The notes under the pieces were generated by a model. It was not told the origin of the DNA, made no database searches, and saw nothing but the letters and a program-made list of their open reading frames with translations. The position numbers were made by a program, and so were the translations under genes. This document shows, in pieces, positions 6,396 through 12,328 of a stretch of 12,328 nucleotides of DNA. Positions within the stretch are counted from its first letter, which is position 1. Each line of letters opens with the position of its first letter. This stretch comes from an uncultured Tissierellia bacterium (GTDB taxonomy: Bacteria; Bacillota; Clostridia; Tissierellales; Peptoniphilaceae), in contig CABTZP010000032.1 in the NCBI GenBank assembly GCA_902489375.1, positions 1 through 12,328 on the forward strand, read 5' to 3'.

Positions 6396-6454
6396 GGCGG
6401 ATGGAAACGGTTATAAATGTTGATGTATGACGATAAAACAGAAAAGGAGTGTTT

Positions 6455-6637
6455 ATGGAAAACAAAGATTTGATTTTAGAGACCATGAAAAAAGCCGGAG
6501 AACCCTTAAATGCCGGAAAAGTGGCAGAGCTTACCGGCTTGGACCGCAAGCTTGTTGATAAGGCCTTCGCCGAACTAAAAAAGGAAGGCGCCATCATCTC
6601 GCCTGTCCGGTGCAAGTGGGAACCCGCTGAAAAATAA
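6455..6637 (+). CDS. 60-residue winged-helix DNA-binding protein
   Basis: A 60-residue protein beginning MENKDLILETMKKAGEPLNA. It reads as a minimal winged helix-turn-helix: helix 1 (about 3-14), helix 2 (GKVAELTGL), recognition helix (DRKLVDKAFAELKKEG) and a wing ending SPVRCKWEPA. There is no ligand or dimerisation domain. The start is ATG 6455, with AAGGAG 5 nt upstream. A GTG at 6449 in frame is closer to the ribosome site and less likely. I recall similar small MarR-like proteins annotated as transcriptional regulators in clostridia, with no known target. The lone Cys near the C-terminus (SPVRC) could matter if it is redox-responsive, but that is a guess. Confidence 0.8.
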   Translation: MENKDLILETMKKAGEPLNAGKVAELTGLDRKLVDKAFAELKKEGAIISPVRCKWEPAEK

Positions 6638-6640
6638 CAA

Positions 6641-6672
6641 TAATGCTCCTTCGCATTAGGGCGACTTTTTTT
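6641..6672 (+). terminator. Possible weak terminator after the winged-helix gene
   Basis: TAATGC (6641-6646) and GCATTA (6653-6658) form a perfect 6-bp stem with a 6-base loop just after the stop codon. A run of seven T follows after GGGCGAC (6666-6672). The gap between stem and T-run is longer than usual, and an alternative TCGC/GCGA stem is only 4 bp. The T-run is also the complement of Lys codons in the flavodoxin remnant, so it may be accidental. Confidence 0.3.
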
Positions 6673-6857
6673 CCTGCCCAAAGCGAAGGGCCTTTTTCTT
6701 TTCCATAGAATTTATTCAAACCATAAAAAAGTCGTTCCAATACTGCCTTCATGGGTGGCGTACAATGCCATGAATAAATTGGCGTCGCCAAAACGATGAG
6801 ATCACATCGAATAACGGAATCAAAAATTTCCTGCTTCGAAGCCCCTTCAGAATAAAA
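6654..6857 (-). pseudogene. Remnant of a flavodoxin-like NAD(P)H-dependent oxidoreductase
   Basis: A minus-strand frame of about 68 codons matches the middle of the flavodoxin-fold NADPH-dependent FMN reductase family: EIFDSVIRCDLIVLATPIYS followed by WHCTPPMKAVLERLFYGLNK and KGPSLWAGKKVAL. The N-terminal part with the first strand and FMN phosphate loop is absent, because a stop codon lies directly upstream in frame. After KKVALM the reading turns into unrelated sequence shared with the winged-helix gene on the other strand. The frame has only a TTG at 6861-6863 as a possible start and no ribosome site. I therefore call it a fragment truncated at both ends. It overlaps the end of the membrane-protein gene by 11 bp, so a deletion probably removed the 5' part of an operon member. 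Confidence 0.7.
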
Positions 6858-7548
6858 GCTCAAGGCTCATGATAATCATCCAAACATAGGCGCAGGTCTT
6901 AGGGATCATCAGGATTCCAACTTTCGGATATTTTTCGCTAAGTAAGGTGACCGGCAGATAACAGCCAAAGGAAATAAGGATGGCCCAAACCATTCTTGTC
7001 ATATGATAACCATAGGTGTTTGCGGACTTAGCATATAATAGGATGATACCGATGCCTGTCAGGGCAAAAACGCCATTTCGAATGATCGAAAGTTTTTTGT
7101 TGCCTTCATCCTCGCACCAGTTATTCTGGGGAAGAAGGCAAATCAAAATGCGGATGATGGCGGAAAGCCAAATCATGATTTCCACTGCCAGGGGAGCTTT
7201 CATCTCATAAAAAGTGAATTTCCAAATATAAAGAAGAAGGATATAAAATATTGTCATTGTAATGGATGAGATCTGAAGTCCCTTGCCCATCTGTCTTTTG
7301 ACCTTTTCGCTGGGTCCTTTAACCGCCCGAAAGACACGGGGAAGCAAATGGAAGGCATCGCCCCCGCATAGGGTGAGGGTGAGGATCCCATAGAGGATAA
7401 AAAGGGTATTCCCTTTTGAATAGCGTAAAAATAATATTCCCGCAATCAGATCAAAGAGCAAATAGCTGAGATCAAAGACGACTTCCATCACATCGGCGAC
7501 ACCTGGCTTGTATTTTTCCTGAATCATTTTTTCATTCTCCTTAAACAT
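6847..7548 (-). CDS. Seven-span membrane protein of unknown function, in a MarR operon
   Basis: A 233-residue integral membrane protein with about seven hydrophobic spans (near residues 22-42, 48-66, 93-111, 121-139, 157-174, 186-204 and 210-232). The first loop carries the motif GGDAFHLLPR (62-71), the most motif-like stretch. The loop at 140-152 is acidic with a Cys (NNWCEDEGNK). I do not recognise the family. It begins 9 bp after the MarR stop with AAGGA before ATG 7546-7548, so the two are one operon. An internal ATG at codon 8 with AAGGAG upstream is an equally fair start. The last codons abut the flavodoxin remnant, so the C-terminus could have been altered by the same deletion. A transport or stress role controlled by the MarR protein is inference. 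Confidence 0.82.
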   Translation of the reverse strand: MFKENEKMIQEKYKPGVADVMEVVFDLSYLLFDLIAGILFLRYSKGNTLFILYGILTLTLCGGDAFHLLPRVFRAVKGPSEKVKRQMGKGLQISSITMTIFYILLLYIWKFTFYEMKAPLAVEIMIWLSAIIRILICLLPQNNWCEDEGNKKLSIIRNGVFALTGIGIILLYAKSANTYGYHMTRMVWAILISFGCYLPVTLLSEKYPKVGILMIPKTCAYVWMIIMSLELLF

Positions 7549-7557
7549 CTCATCCTT

Positions 7558-7992
7558 CTAGTTATTTTCTTCTTTTAAACACGCTTCCGCATTGTTGCAA
7601 ATTTTTTTAAATATTGCCTTCCACATGACCATTTCCTCGTCCGTGAGGCCCTGAAACATCTTCTTTCTAAATTTTTCCTGCAATACAAGCCCTTCATCAA
7701 TAATGATTTTGGCATCATCTAAAAGATAAATTTCATAATACTTTTTATTATCCGGGCTCTTTTTTTTCTCAACAAGCCCTCTTTCTTCCAGATGTTTCAG
7801 AGAGGTTGACACGTGCGATTTCGTTGACTTTCTGACATTGACAATATCCGCCGCCGTATGGTATTGCGGATTACTGTAAAGAAACATCAAGATGTCATAT
7901 TCCATTTGTGTCAACTGATATTTGTCACACACGGACCTTGTCAGGGTTTCATAATATGCCGTAATCGTCTTATGGCGATCCCAGAAGTGCAT
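7558..7992 (-). CDS. MarR-family transcriptional regulator
   Basis: A 144-residue MarR-type dimeric repressor. The helical N-terminus (WDRHKTITAYYETLTRSV) leads into the winged helix (about residues 28-92): LTQMEYDILMFLYSNP, then HTAADIVNVRKSTKSHVSTS as the helix-turn-helix and LEERGLVEKKKSPDNKKYYE as the wing, with C-terminal dimerisation helices (about 93-140). The start is ATG 7990-7992, with GGGAGG 6 nt upstream. The frame is open further upstream to 8298, but that part crosses the promoter and operator repeats and is not protein-like. It controls at least the membrane protein 9 bp downstream and probably itself, because repeats lie at its own transcript start. The ligand is unknown. Confidence 0.92.
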   Translation of the reverse strand: MHFWDRHKTITAYYETLTRSVCDKYQLTQMEYDILMFLYSNPQYHTAADIVNVRKSTKSHVSTSLKHLEERGLVEKKKSPDNKKYYEIYLLDDAKIIIDEGLVLQEKFRKKMFQGLTDEEMVMWKAIFKKICNNAEACLKEENN

Positions 7993-8035
7993 GGTAAGCC
8001 TCCCTCGCTTTTTTTCTCTCGGCCTCATTTTAATG

Positions 8036-8079
8036 GGTTCTATTCTATTGGTTCTATTTAGATCTGTTCTGTTTAGAAC
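8036..8079. promoter_or_regulatory. Three GTTCT repeats downstream of the marR promoter, probable operator
   Basis: On the plus strand GGTTCTATT occurs at 8036-8044 and 8050-8058, and GTTCTGTT at 8066-8073. The GTTCT cores start 14 and 15 bp apart. The last copy is also half of an inverted repeat, GTTCT-GTTT-AGAAC (8066-8079). The block starts right at the -10 element and covers the first 40-50 transcribed bases, a classic repressor position. MarR autoregulation is the simplest reading. Confidence 0.55.
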
Positions 8080-8080
8080 T

Positions 8081-8109
8081 ATAGTAGGTCTGCAAAGCGT
8101 TTTTGTCAA
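8081..8109 (-). promoter_or_regulatory. Promoter of the marR operon
   Basis: On the minus strand a perfect -35, TTGACA (8104-8109), is followed after exactly 17 bp by TACTAT (8081-8086). The predicted start lies near 8074, inside the GTTCT repeat block. Confidence 0.72.
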
Positions 8110-8172
8110 GAAAAAAAGAAAAGTAAAATGCTCTTCGTTTACCAAGTTCAAAAAAAACGGAAAATAGAATCT

Positions 8173-8202
8173 TTCGCAAAATAAGGCGCTTACCGATATA
8201 AT
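8173..8202 (+). promoter_or_regulatory. Candidate promoter of the nhaC-like gene
   Basis: A perfect TATAAT (8197-8202) has TTCGCA (8173-8178) 18 bp upstream on the plus strand. The predicted start is near 8209, giving a leader of about 70 nt. Confidence 0.6.
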
Positions 8203-8241
8203 AAACATAATTATTTTGCACTGAAAATTAGTTTTTTTAAG

Positions 8242-8258
8242 CGCTTCAGCGCGAAGCG
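8242..8258 (+). promoter_or_regulatory. Small hairpin in the nhaC-like leader, next to the ribosome site
   Basis: CGCTTC (8242-8247) and GAAGCG (8253-8258) form a GC-rich 6-bp stem with a 5-base loop, ending 8 nt before the GGAGG ribosome site (8267-8271). No T-run follows on either strand, so it is not a terminator. It could influence translation initiation or RNA stability. Confidence 0.35.
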
Positions 8259-8279
8259 TGCGGGATGGAGGTTTTGGAG

Positions 8280-9896
8280 ATGGCTGAAACGGGAACAAAT
8301 AAAAGAAATCTTAGAATTGCCCTGATTTTGGGCACGATCATCGTTGGCGTATCGATTTTTGCCGTGGGGTCCGGCATCAATACTTATGCGACCTTTTGGG
8401 CCTTGCTTCCCCCGATTGTGGCGATTGGTCTGGCGCTGATTACCAAAGAGGTCTTTTCCTCTTTATTCTTTGGCATCGTCATCGGCGCTATCCTTTCCTC
8501 GGAAAAATCGTTTGCTAAAATGGTTGATCATCTTGTGGTCGATGGCCTAATTACCTCGATCTCTGATACGGCTGGGATTTTTTTATTCCTTATCATTTTA
8601 GGAATGCTGGTTTCTCTGATCAATAAATCCGGAGGCACGGCCGCTTTTGGCCGCTGGGCCTCGAAGCGGATTAAGGGAAGGAAAGGCGCGCAGATTGCAA
8701 CTTTTCTTCTGGGCGTTTTGATCTTTATCGATGACTATTTTAACTGCCTTACGGTCGGTTCGGTCATGAAACCCGTCACCGATCGTCACCAGGTTTCACG
8801 GGTCAAGCTTGCCTATATTATTGATGCTACAGCCGCACCGGTATGTATGATCGCCCCGATCTCTTCCTGGGCGGCGGCGGTTTCCGGTTATGCGGAGGGG
8901 TCCGGCTTATCAGGCATCGAGCTTTTCGTCAAGGCCATCCCCTTTAATTTTTATTCGCTCTTAACCCTGATCTTTGTGCTTTGCCTGGTCCTTTTCAATG
9001 TTGATTTCGGCCCTATGGCCCTCTATGAAGAAAGAGCCATTTATCATGGCGATTTAGGCAAACTGGAAAAGGAAAGCGTCTCCTCTGAAAATGGCCATCC
9101 CGATGGAAGGGTTATTGACCTTGTCCTTCCCATTCTCGTTTTGATTGTCATTTCGGTGATTGCGCTGGTCTATGTCGGCGGATTTTTTGAGGCCGGCGGA
9201 GACTTTCAGGGAGACTTTATCGGTGCTTTTGGAAATACGGATGCGACGGTTGGACTTCCCTGGGGCGCCATCATCACCTTACTTTTAACGATCGGATATT
9301 TCCTTATGCGCAAGACGATTTCCTTTGAAAAAGCCATGGATTCTCTTCCTGACGGCTTTATCTCCATGGTCGCTCCGATCATGATTTTGACCATGGCAAC
9401 CTCATTAAAAAATATTTCCAATACCCTTTTAGGCTCCGCCGAGTACGTCGGCCGAATGATGGAAGGAGCAGCTGCGGGACTATCGAATTTCCTTCCGGCA
9501 GTCATTTTCATTGTGGCCATTCTCCTTGCCTTCGCGACCGGGACTTCCTGGGGGACCTTTGGCATTCTTATCCCTATCGTCTCCAGTATGTTCCGTTTTA
9601 CCGATCCGATTTTTGTCATCGGCATTTCCGCTTGTTTATCGGGCGCAGTTTGCGGGGATCACCTTTCGCCCATTAGCGATACGACGATTATGTCTTCTGC
9701 GGGCGCGGGCTGTCTTCATGTCAATCACGTTTCTACCCAGATTCCCTATGGGTCTGCGGTTGCCATCATTAGCTTTATTTGCTTTCTTCTCGCCGGTTTT
9801 ACGAACTCCGCGCCGCTTTGCTTAGCCATTGGCGCAGGCATTGTCATTGGGTTTTTATATCTGATGAAGAAGCGCACGGCCCTCGATCAGGCATAG
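8280..9896 (+). CDS. nhaC: NhaC-family Na+/H+ antiporter
   Basis: A 538-residue polytopic membrane antiporter with about 11-12 hydrophobic spans. It is expected to exchange Na+ (or an organic acid with Na+) for protons and so support pH and salt balance. Family features seen are FIDDYFNCL (Asp 151, Asp 152) in a membrane segment, DATAAPVCMIAPISSWAAAV (about 182-201), FATGTSWGTFGI (about 418-429) and the conserved SGAVCGDHLSPISDTTIMSS (about 454-473). The start is ATG 8280, with GGAGG 8 nt upstream. An in-frame ATG at 8265 precedes that ribosome site and is unlikely. It is a monocistronic unit with its own promoter, converging on the U32 gene. Substrate choice within the family (Na+/H+, malate/lactate, other) cannot be read from the sequence. 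Confidence 0.93.
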   Translation: MAETGTNKRNLRIALILGTIIVGVSIFAVGSGINTYATFWALLPPIVAIGLALITKEVFSSLFFGIVIGAILSSEKSFAKMVDHLVVDGLITSISDTAGIFLFLIILGMLVSLINKSGGTAAFGRWASKRIKGRKGAQIATFLLGVLIFIDDYFNCLTVGSVMKPVTDRHQVSRVKLAYIIDATAAPVCMIAPISSWAAAVSGYAEGSGLSGIELFVKAIPFNFYSLLTLIFVLCLVLFNVDFGPMALYEERAIYHGDLGKLEKESVSSENGHPDGRVIDLVLPILVLIVISVIALVYVGGFFEAGGDFQGDFIGAFGNTDATVGLPWGAIITLLLTIGYFLMRKTISFEKAMDSLPDGFISMVAPIMILTMATSLKNISNTLLGSAEYVGRMMEGAAAGLSNFLPAVIFIVAILLAFATGTSWGTFGILIPIVSSMFRFTDPIFVIGISACLSGAVCGDHLSPISDTTIMSSAGAGCLHVNHVSTQIPYGSAVAIISFICFLLAGFTNSAPLCLAIGAGIVIGFLYLMKKRTALDQA

Positions 9897-10026
9897 GGAC
9901 CGGAAGAAAATATAAAACGGCGGAAGAAGGTAGCTTTAGAGGACTTTCGTTCACATGAAAGCTTTGTGGCATGAGGGTTTTGGTGACAGGAAAGTTTTTT
10001 GTTAAAAATTTATCATAATGGCTATT

Positions 10027-10381
10027 CCGCTGAAAGTATTCAGTGGGAATATGTAACTTGGCTTTTTCCACTTATGAAATTTAAGTGGAGAATTGAGACT
10101 CGCCCTTTCCCACTTACCAAATTTAAGTGGAGAATTGAGACTCACCTTTTTCCACTTATAAAAATGTAAGTGGAAATTTTAGACTTTGTTTTTTCCACTT
10201 AAAAATGGTAAGTGGGACTTTTAGATCTCGTTTTTCCCACTTAAAAATCATAAGTGGAAAAATTAGACTTGGTTTTCCCCACTTAAAAATGATAAGTGGA
10301 AATCTGAGACTTGCTGATTCCCACTTAAATTTTGTAAGTGGCTTTTGGCAACTTGATTATTCCCACTGAAATCTTCGTCCC
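10027..10381. repeat. Array of 21-bp dyads on a 42-bp period
   Basis: Seven units have exact arms CCACTTA and TAAGTGG around a 7-base loop (8 in the third). They start at 10068, 10110, 10152, 10195, 10237, 10279 and 10321. Each dyad of 21 bp (22 in the third) is followed by a 21-bp spacer, giving a 42-bp period (one of 43). A diverged unit with arms CCGCTGAA/TTCAGTGG begins at 10027, and a left half-unit CCACTGAA begins at 10363. Spacers are AT-rich and related, with a centre like TAGACTTG and a T-rich end, so the whole 42 bp was once duplicated in tandem. Arms are identical in all seven while loops and spacers drift. It is not a CRISPR array, because the spacers are alike and there are no cas genes. 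The function is unknown. A protein-binding array or RNA hairpin cluster fits best. Confidence 0.95.
10039..10370. repeat. 13-bp perfect inverted pair bracketing the array
   Basis: TTCAGTGGGAATA (10039-10051) and its exact reverse complement TATTCCCACTGAA (10358-10370) lie at the two ends of the dyad array. They are the inner arms of the diverged edge units. No flanking target duplication is evident, so I record the pair without calling a transposable element. Confidence 0.7.
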
Positions 10382-10497
10382 TTTTAAGAAGCTGCCCGCC
10401 CTCCCGGCCGCTCCTCTCCATCCTGCTATGTAAATTTCTATCTTTTGCATAGGCTTAATTCTTGTAACATGATTTAAGGAAATTAAAGAAAGGTTCG

Positions 10498-10544
10498 CCT
10501 GAAAACCCCGCCCCTCTGAAAGAAAAGCATCATGCGCCGGGGTT
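10498..10544 (-). terminator. Candidate terminator of the U32 gene
   Basis: On the minus strand AACCCCG (complement of 10538-10544) pairs with CGGGGTT (complement of 10504-10510) and is followed by a short TTTTC. The stem is strong, but the 27-base loop is long and the T-run is short. Its position just after the stop codon supports the call. Confidence 0.45.
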
Positions 10545-10547
10545 ATC

Positions 10548-12305
10548 TCACAGGCGCTGATCGGCGCGGATATAGGTTCCCGGTGGATTTTGCCGAAGGA
10601 TCCGGCTGTCCCAGATTTGAAGAGAGCAGTCAGCATAGCGCTTTGGGGTCAGGGAAAAGACCCTCCCCTCCCCGTCCATGAGCTGGTAATGGCTTCCTTT
10701 TCGGCAGCGTCTGCAGGCGGGATTGGCAAAGCCAACGGGGCAAAAACGGCTGAACATGGCTTCCAGGGGGCCGGAGCCAAAAAGAATCGGACGGGTGGGA
10801 CTATCGTGAAAGCGCTCAGCCAGTTCCCACTGGTCTTGAATGGGAAGTTCCGGAGAGATCATGACCCCGTGATAGCCTCGTTCGCAAAAATATTCAAAGC
10901 TTTTGCTGTTGGTGACCTGTCCCCCCTGCCAGAGAAATAATTCCAGGTCCAATCCCAATTCTTCCAGCCGTTCGGCTGCCCCGCTCGTTGGACTCACTAG
11001 GGCGGATAATCCCTGATCCGCCAAAAATAGGAGGGCCTGATCGACGGATTCAGCGGATGACCAGGCCTGAATCGGGCTTAAATAGGCGCCCAGCCGGGAC
11101 TTGCCCAGGTCTTTTCGAAGCGCTTTGAGGCCAGGTTCTTTCTTCGCGGAAAGATATAGCTCTTCTAAAGGGAAAACGATCAGCTCATCCTCTCTGTCCT
11201 CATGTCCCTCCAGCGAGTCACCGGCCTGAAAATTTGGCAAGTTGAGGATTTTTTTTATCGAAGTCGGCCGTATTCTTTTGGCAAAAAAAGGAATGGGCGG
11301 GGCCTGCTGAGTATTATTCGTATCCGATTCCGATAAAAGCCCTTGTGAAAACCCTGTTAATTTTTCAAGGGCGGCCCGGCGAAAGGCATTGATGCCGGAA
11401 ATATGCCAATGGGGAGCCTCTTCTTCCGATAGGTCAGTCGAAAAGCGGGTCAGCGTATAGGGGGTATTGCCAAGCTTTGCCATCTGCTGACGAATCCGGG
11501 ATAGCGAGATTCTCCTGTCTGTCTCTTCAGGCGGGGAAGATAGCTCGTCCGAAGAAAAATAAAGCTCTTTTCCGTCGCTTTTTAGGGTCAGCTGATAGGC
11601 CTCCCCTCTTTTCGTAAGGTGGAGGCTGAGCGGTTTTTTTTCTTCCTGACGGAATGCCTGCTCCGGAACCATTTTCTGCTTCTGCTGCCAAACCGTTAAG
11701 GGAAGGCGAAGAGAGCGAAGGATCCGGGGATGAAAACCCATCAGCTCGACTTCGCCCCCCGTCTCCTGTCCCGCTTTCACCGGTCCCGGCCTTCGCCGGA
11801 TGATGCCGACCGGAGCCGTGGCAACGGTCTTTCCGGAAGGGCTTTTTAAACTGATCTGACTTCCCTCGGCTGGAAGATACTCTTTTTCCTCTGGCCGGTA
11901 GCGTAAAATCCCCTGATCCGCCCTGATCTCAAGAACTTTTCCTAGGGGATAGCCCCAGTGGGTGACTTTGTAGGGACTTAAAAACTCCTCAGACCGGTGT
12001 TTTGTTAAAAAAGCCGCCTGAAAGGCGCCTCCCCGATTAAAGGCGATTTCCAGGTTCCGCTTCCGCTCAGGAGTAATGATTTCCCGGTCAGATCGGCCTT
12101 TTTTAATTTCCGCTAAGGCCCTTTTAAAGATCGCGGTGACCTGGGCCTGGTATTCGCTGCTGCGAAGTCGGCCCTCGATTTTTAAGGCATCGACCGGGAT
12201 TTCTGCCAGCGCGCGAAGATAGGGAAAATAGCTCAAATCCTTAGGAGAAAGCCAGGCGGCATCGTCTCGGACGGGCTTCCCATCACAGAGGAGGGGGTAG
12301 GATTT
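10548..12305 (-). CDS. Large U32-family protein, 5' end missing
   Basis: This minus-strand frame is open from the adapter junction to TGA 10548-10550, about 585 codons, so the N-terminal part lies off the contig. The sequence begins KSYPLLCDGKPVRDDAAWLS, then PKDLSYFPYLRAL and VDALKIEGRLRSSEYQAQV, which is the typical end of the U32 core domain. A long middle region (collagenase-like DUF3656 area, by position) follows. Near the C-terminus is a cysteine group FCPVGFANPACRRCRKG plus a later DC in RYADCSLQ, as in the long U32 proteins of Bacillota. The upstream U32 signature is missing. Relatives include RlhA, which acts in hydroxylation of 23S rRNA C2501, and UbiU/UbiV. U32 cysteines in that group bind 4Fe-4S clusters. 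RNA modification is thus more likely than proteolysis, but is inferred. The TTG at 12236 that opens the complete frame is internal, not the true start. Confidence 0.9.
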   Translation of the reverse strand, partial: KSYPLLCDGKPVRDDAAWLSPKDLSYFPYLRALAEIPVDALKIEGRLRSSEYQAQVTAIFKRALAEIKKGRSDREIITPERKRNLEIAFNRGGAFQAAFLTKHRSEEFLSPYKVTHWGYPLGKVLEIRADQGILRYRPEEKEYLPAEGSQISLKSPSGKTVATAPVGIIRRRPGPVKAGQETGGEVELMGFHPRILRSLRLPLTVWQQKQKMVPEQAFRQEEKKPLSLHLTKRGEAYQLTLKSDGKELYFSSDELSSPPEETDRRISLSRIRQQMAKLGNTPYTLTRFSTDLSEEEAPHWHISGINAFRRAALEKLTGFSQGLLSESDTNNTQQAPPIPFFAKRIRPTSIKKILNLPNFQAGDSLEGHEDREDELIVFPLEELYLSAKKEPGLKALRKDLGKSRLGAYLSPIQAWSSAESVDQALLFLADQGLSALVSPTSGAAERLEELGLDLELFLWQGGQVTNSKSFEYFCERGYHGVMISPELPIQDQWELAERFHDSPTRPILFGSGPLEAMFSRFCPVGFANPACRRCRKGSHYQLMDGEGRVFSLTPKRYADCSLQIWDSRILRQNPPGTYIRADQRL

Positions 12306-12328
12306 TCGTATGCCGTCTTCTGCTTGAA
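12306..12328. other. Illumina adapter remnant at right contig tip
   Basis: Bases 12306-12326 match exactly the outer (P7 side) end of the Illumina adapter, ending in GTCTTCTGCTTG, followed by AA. Like the left tip this is library sequence, so the U32 frame should be read only up to about 12305. Confidence 0.95.

Larger units (their letters stand above)
9897..10547. other. Convergent intergenic region dominated by a 42-bp repeat array
   Basis: This 651-bp gap lies between the 3' ends of the nhaC-like and U32 genes. Bases 9897-10026 hold no gene and no clear terminator, only a weak CTTTC/GAAAG hairpin near 9944-9961. Bases 10027-10370 are the palindromic repeat array. Bases 10371-10500 show nothing I can name. 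A terminator candidate for the U32 gene follows. Short reading frames that cross the gap are formed by the repeats and are not credible genes. Confidence 0.7.

Noticed and set aside
8242..8258. Terminator or riboswitch before the nhaC-like gene
   Set aside because: The hairpin is followed by no T-run on either strand, and the leader of about 70 nt is too short and simple for a known riboswitch class.
7993..8298. N-terminal extension of the MarR protein
   Set aside because: The frame stays open, but it crosses a clear promoter and operator repeats. ATG 7990-7992 has a good ribosome site and gives a normal family length.
10027..10381. CRISPR array
   Set aside because: The regular 21/21 layout could trigger a CRISPR finder, but the spacers are related to each other in sequence, the repeat is only 21 bp with a variable centre, and no cas gene is nearby.
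10325..10940. Reading frames across the repeat array and antisense to the U32 gene
   Set aside because: They are low-complexity products of the repeats or shadows of the U32 gene, without ribosome sites or recognisable domains.

Overview
The window looks like chromosomal DNA from an anaerobic member of the Bacillota, probably Clostridia or a relative. The evidence is strong AGGAG-type ribosome sites, short intergenic gaps, an FtnA-type ferritin, an NhaC antiporter, a large U32 protein, and a TlpA / CXXC microprotein / polyferredoxin operon of a kind I associate with clostridia. The taxon is an inference. Both contig tips carry exact Illumina adapter sequence (1-22 and 12306-12326), so the biological insert is roughly 23-12305. 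The genes at both ends are cut.

Left block (about 23-4950, all minus strand). A promoter near 4912-4940 drives a lipoprotein thioredoxin (TlpA-like), then an unlisted 50-residue single-span protein ending in CMECIGIG, then a membrane polyferredoxin of the NapH/NosR type. After a 72-bp gap come an OmpR-type response regulator, its histidine kinase (4-nt overlap) and an unrecognised protein (13-nt overlap) that runs off the contig. The layout suggests an electron relay across the membrane with its own two-component control. An 11-bp-spaced direct repeat of ATGAAATG overlaps the weak -35 of the first promoter and is a good candidate for the regulator's site.

Middle block (about 4990-8110). A ferritin gene has a near-consensus promoter, a palindromic element at its transcription start and a hairpin terminator. 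Divergently read are an Ogt-type DNA repair methyltransferase and a 60-residue winged-helix protein. On the minus strand, a MarR regulator heads a two-gene unit with a seven-span membrane protein. Its promoter is followed at once by three GTTCT repeats, which suggests autoregulation. A remnant of a flavodoxin-like oxidoreductase lies between the membrane protein and the winged-helix gene.

Right block (8170-12305). An NhaC-family Na+/H+ antiporter (plus) converges on a large U32-family protein (minus, 5' end missing). Between them is a 651-bp gap. It holds the most striking object in the window: seven consecutive CCACTTA-N7/8-TAAGTGG dyads on a 42-bp period, flanked by a diverged unit on each side and bracketed by a perfect 13-bp inverted pair. 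The arms are invariant while loops and spacers have drifted, so the dyad itself appears to be what is selected.
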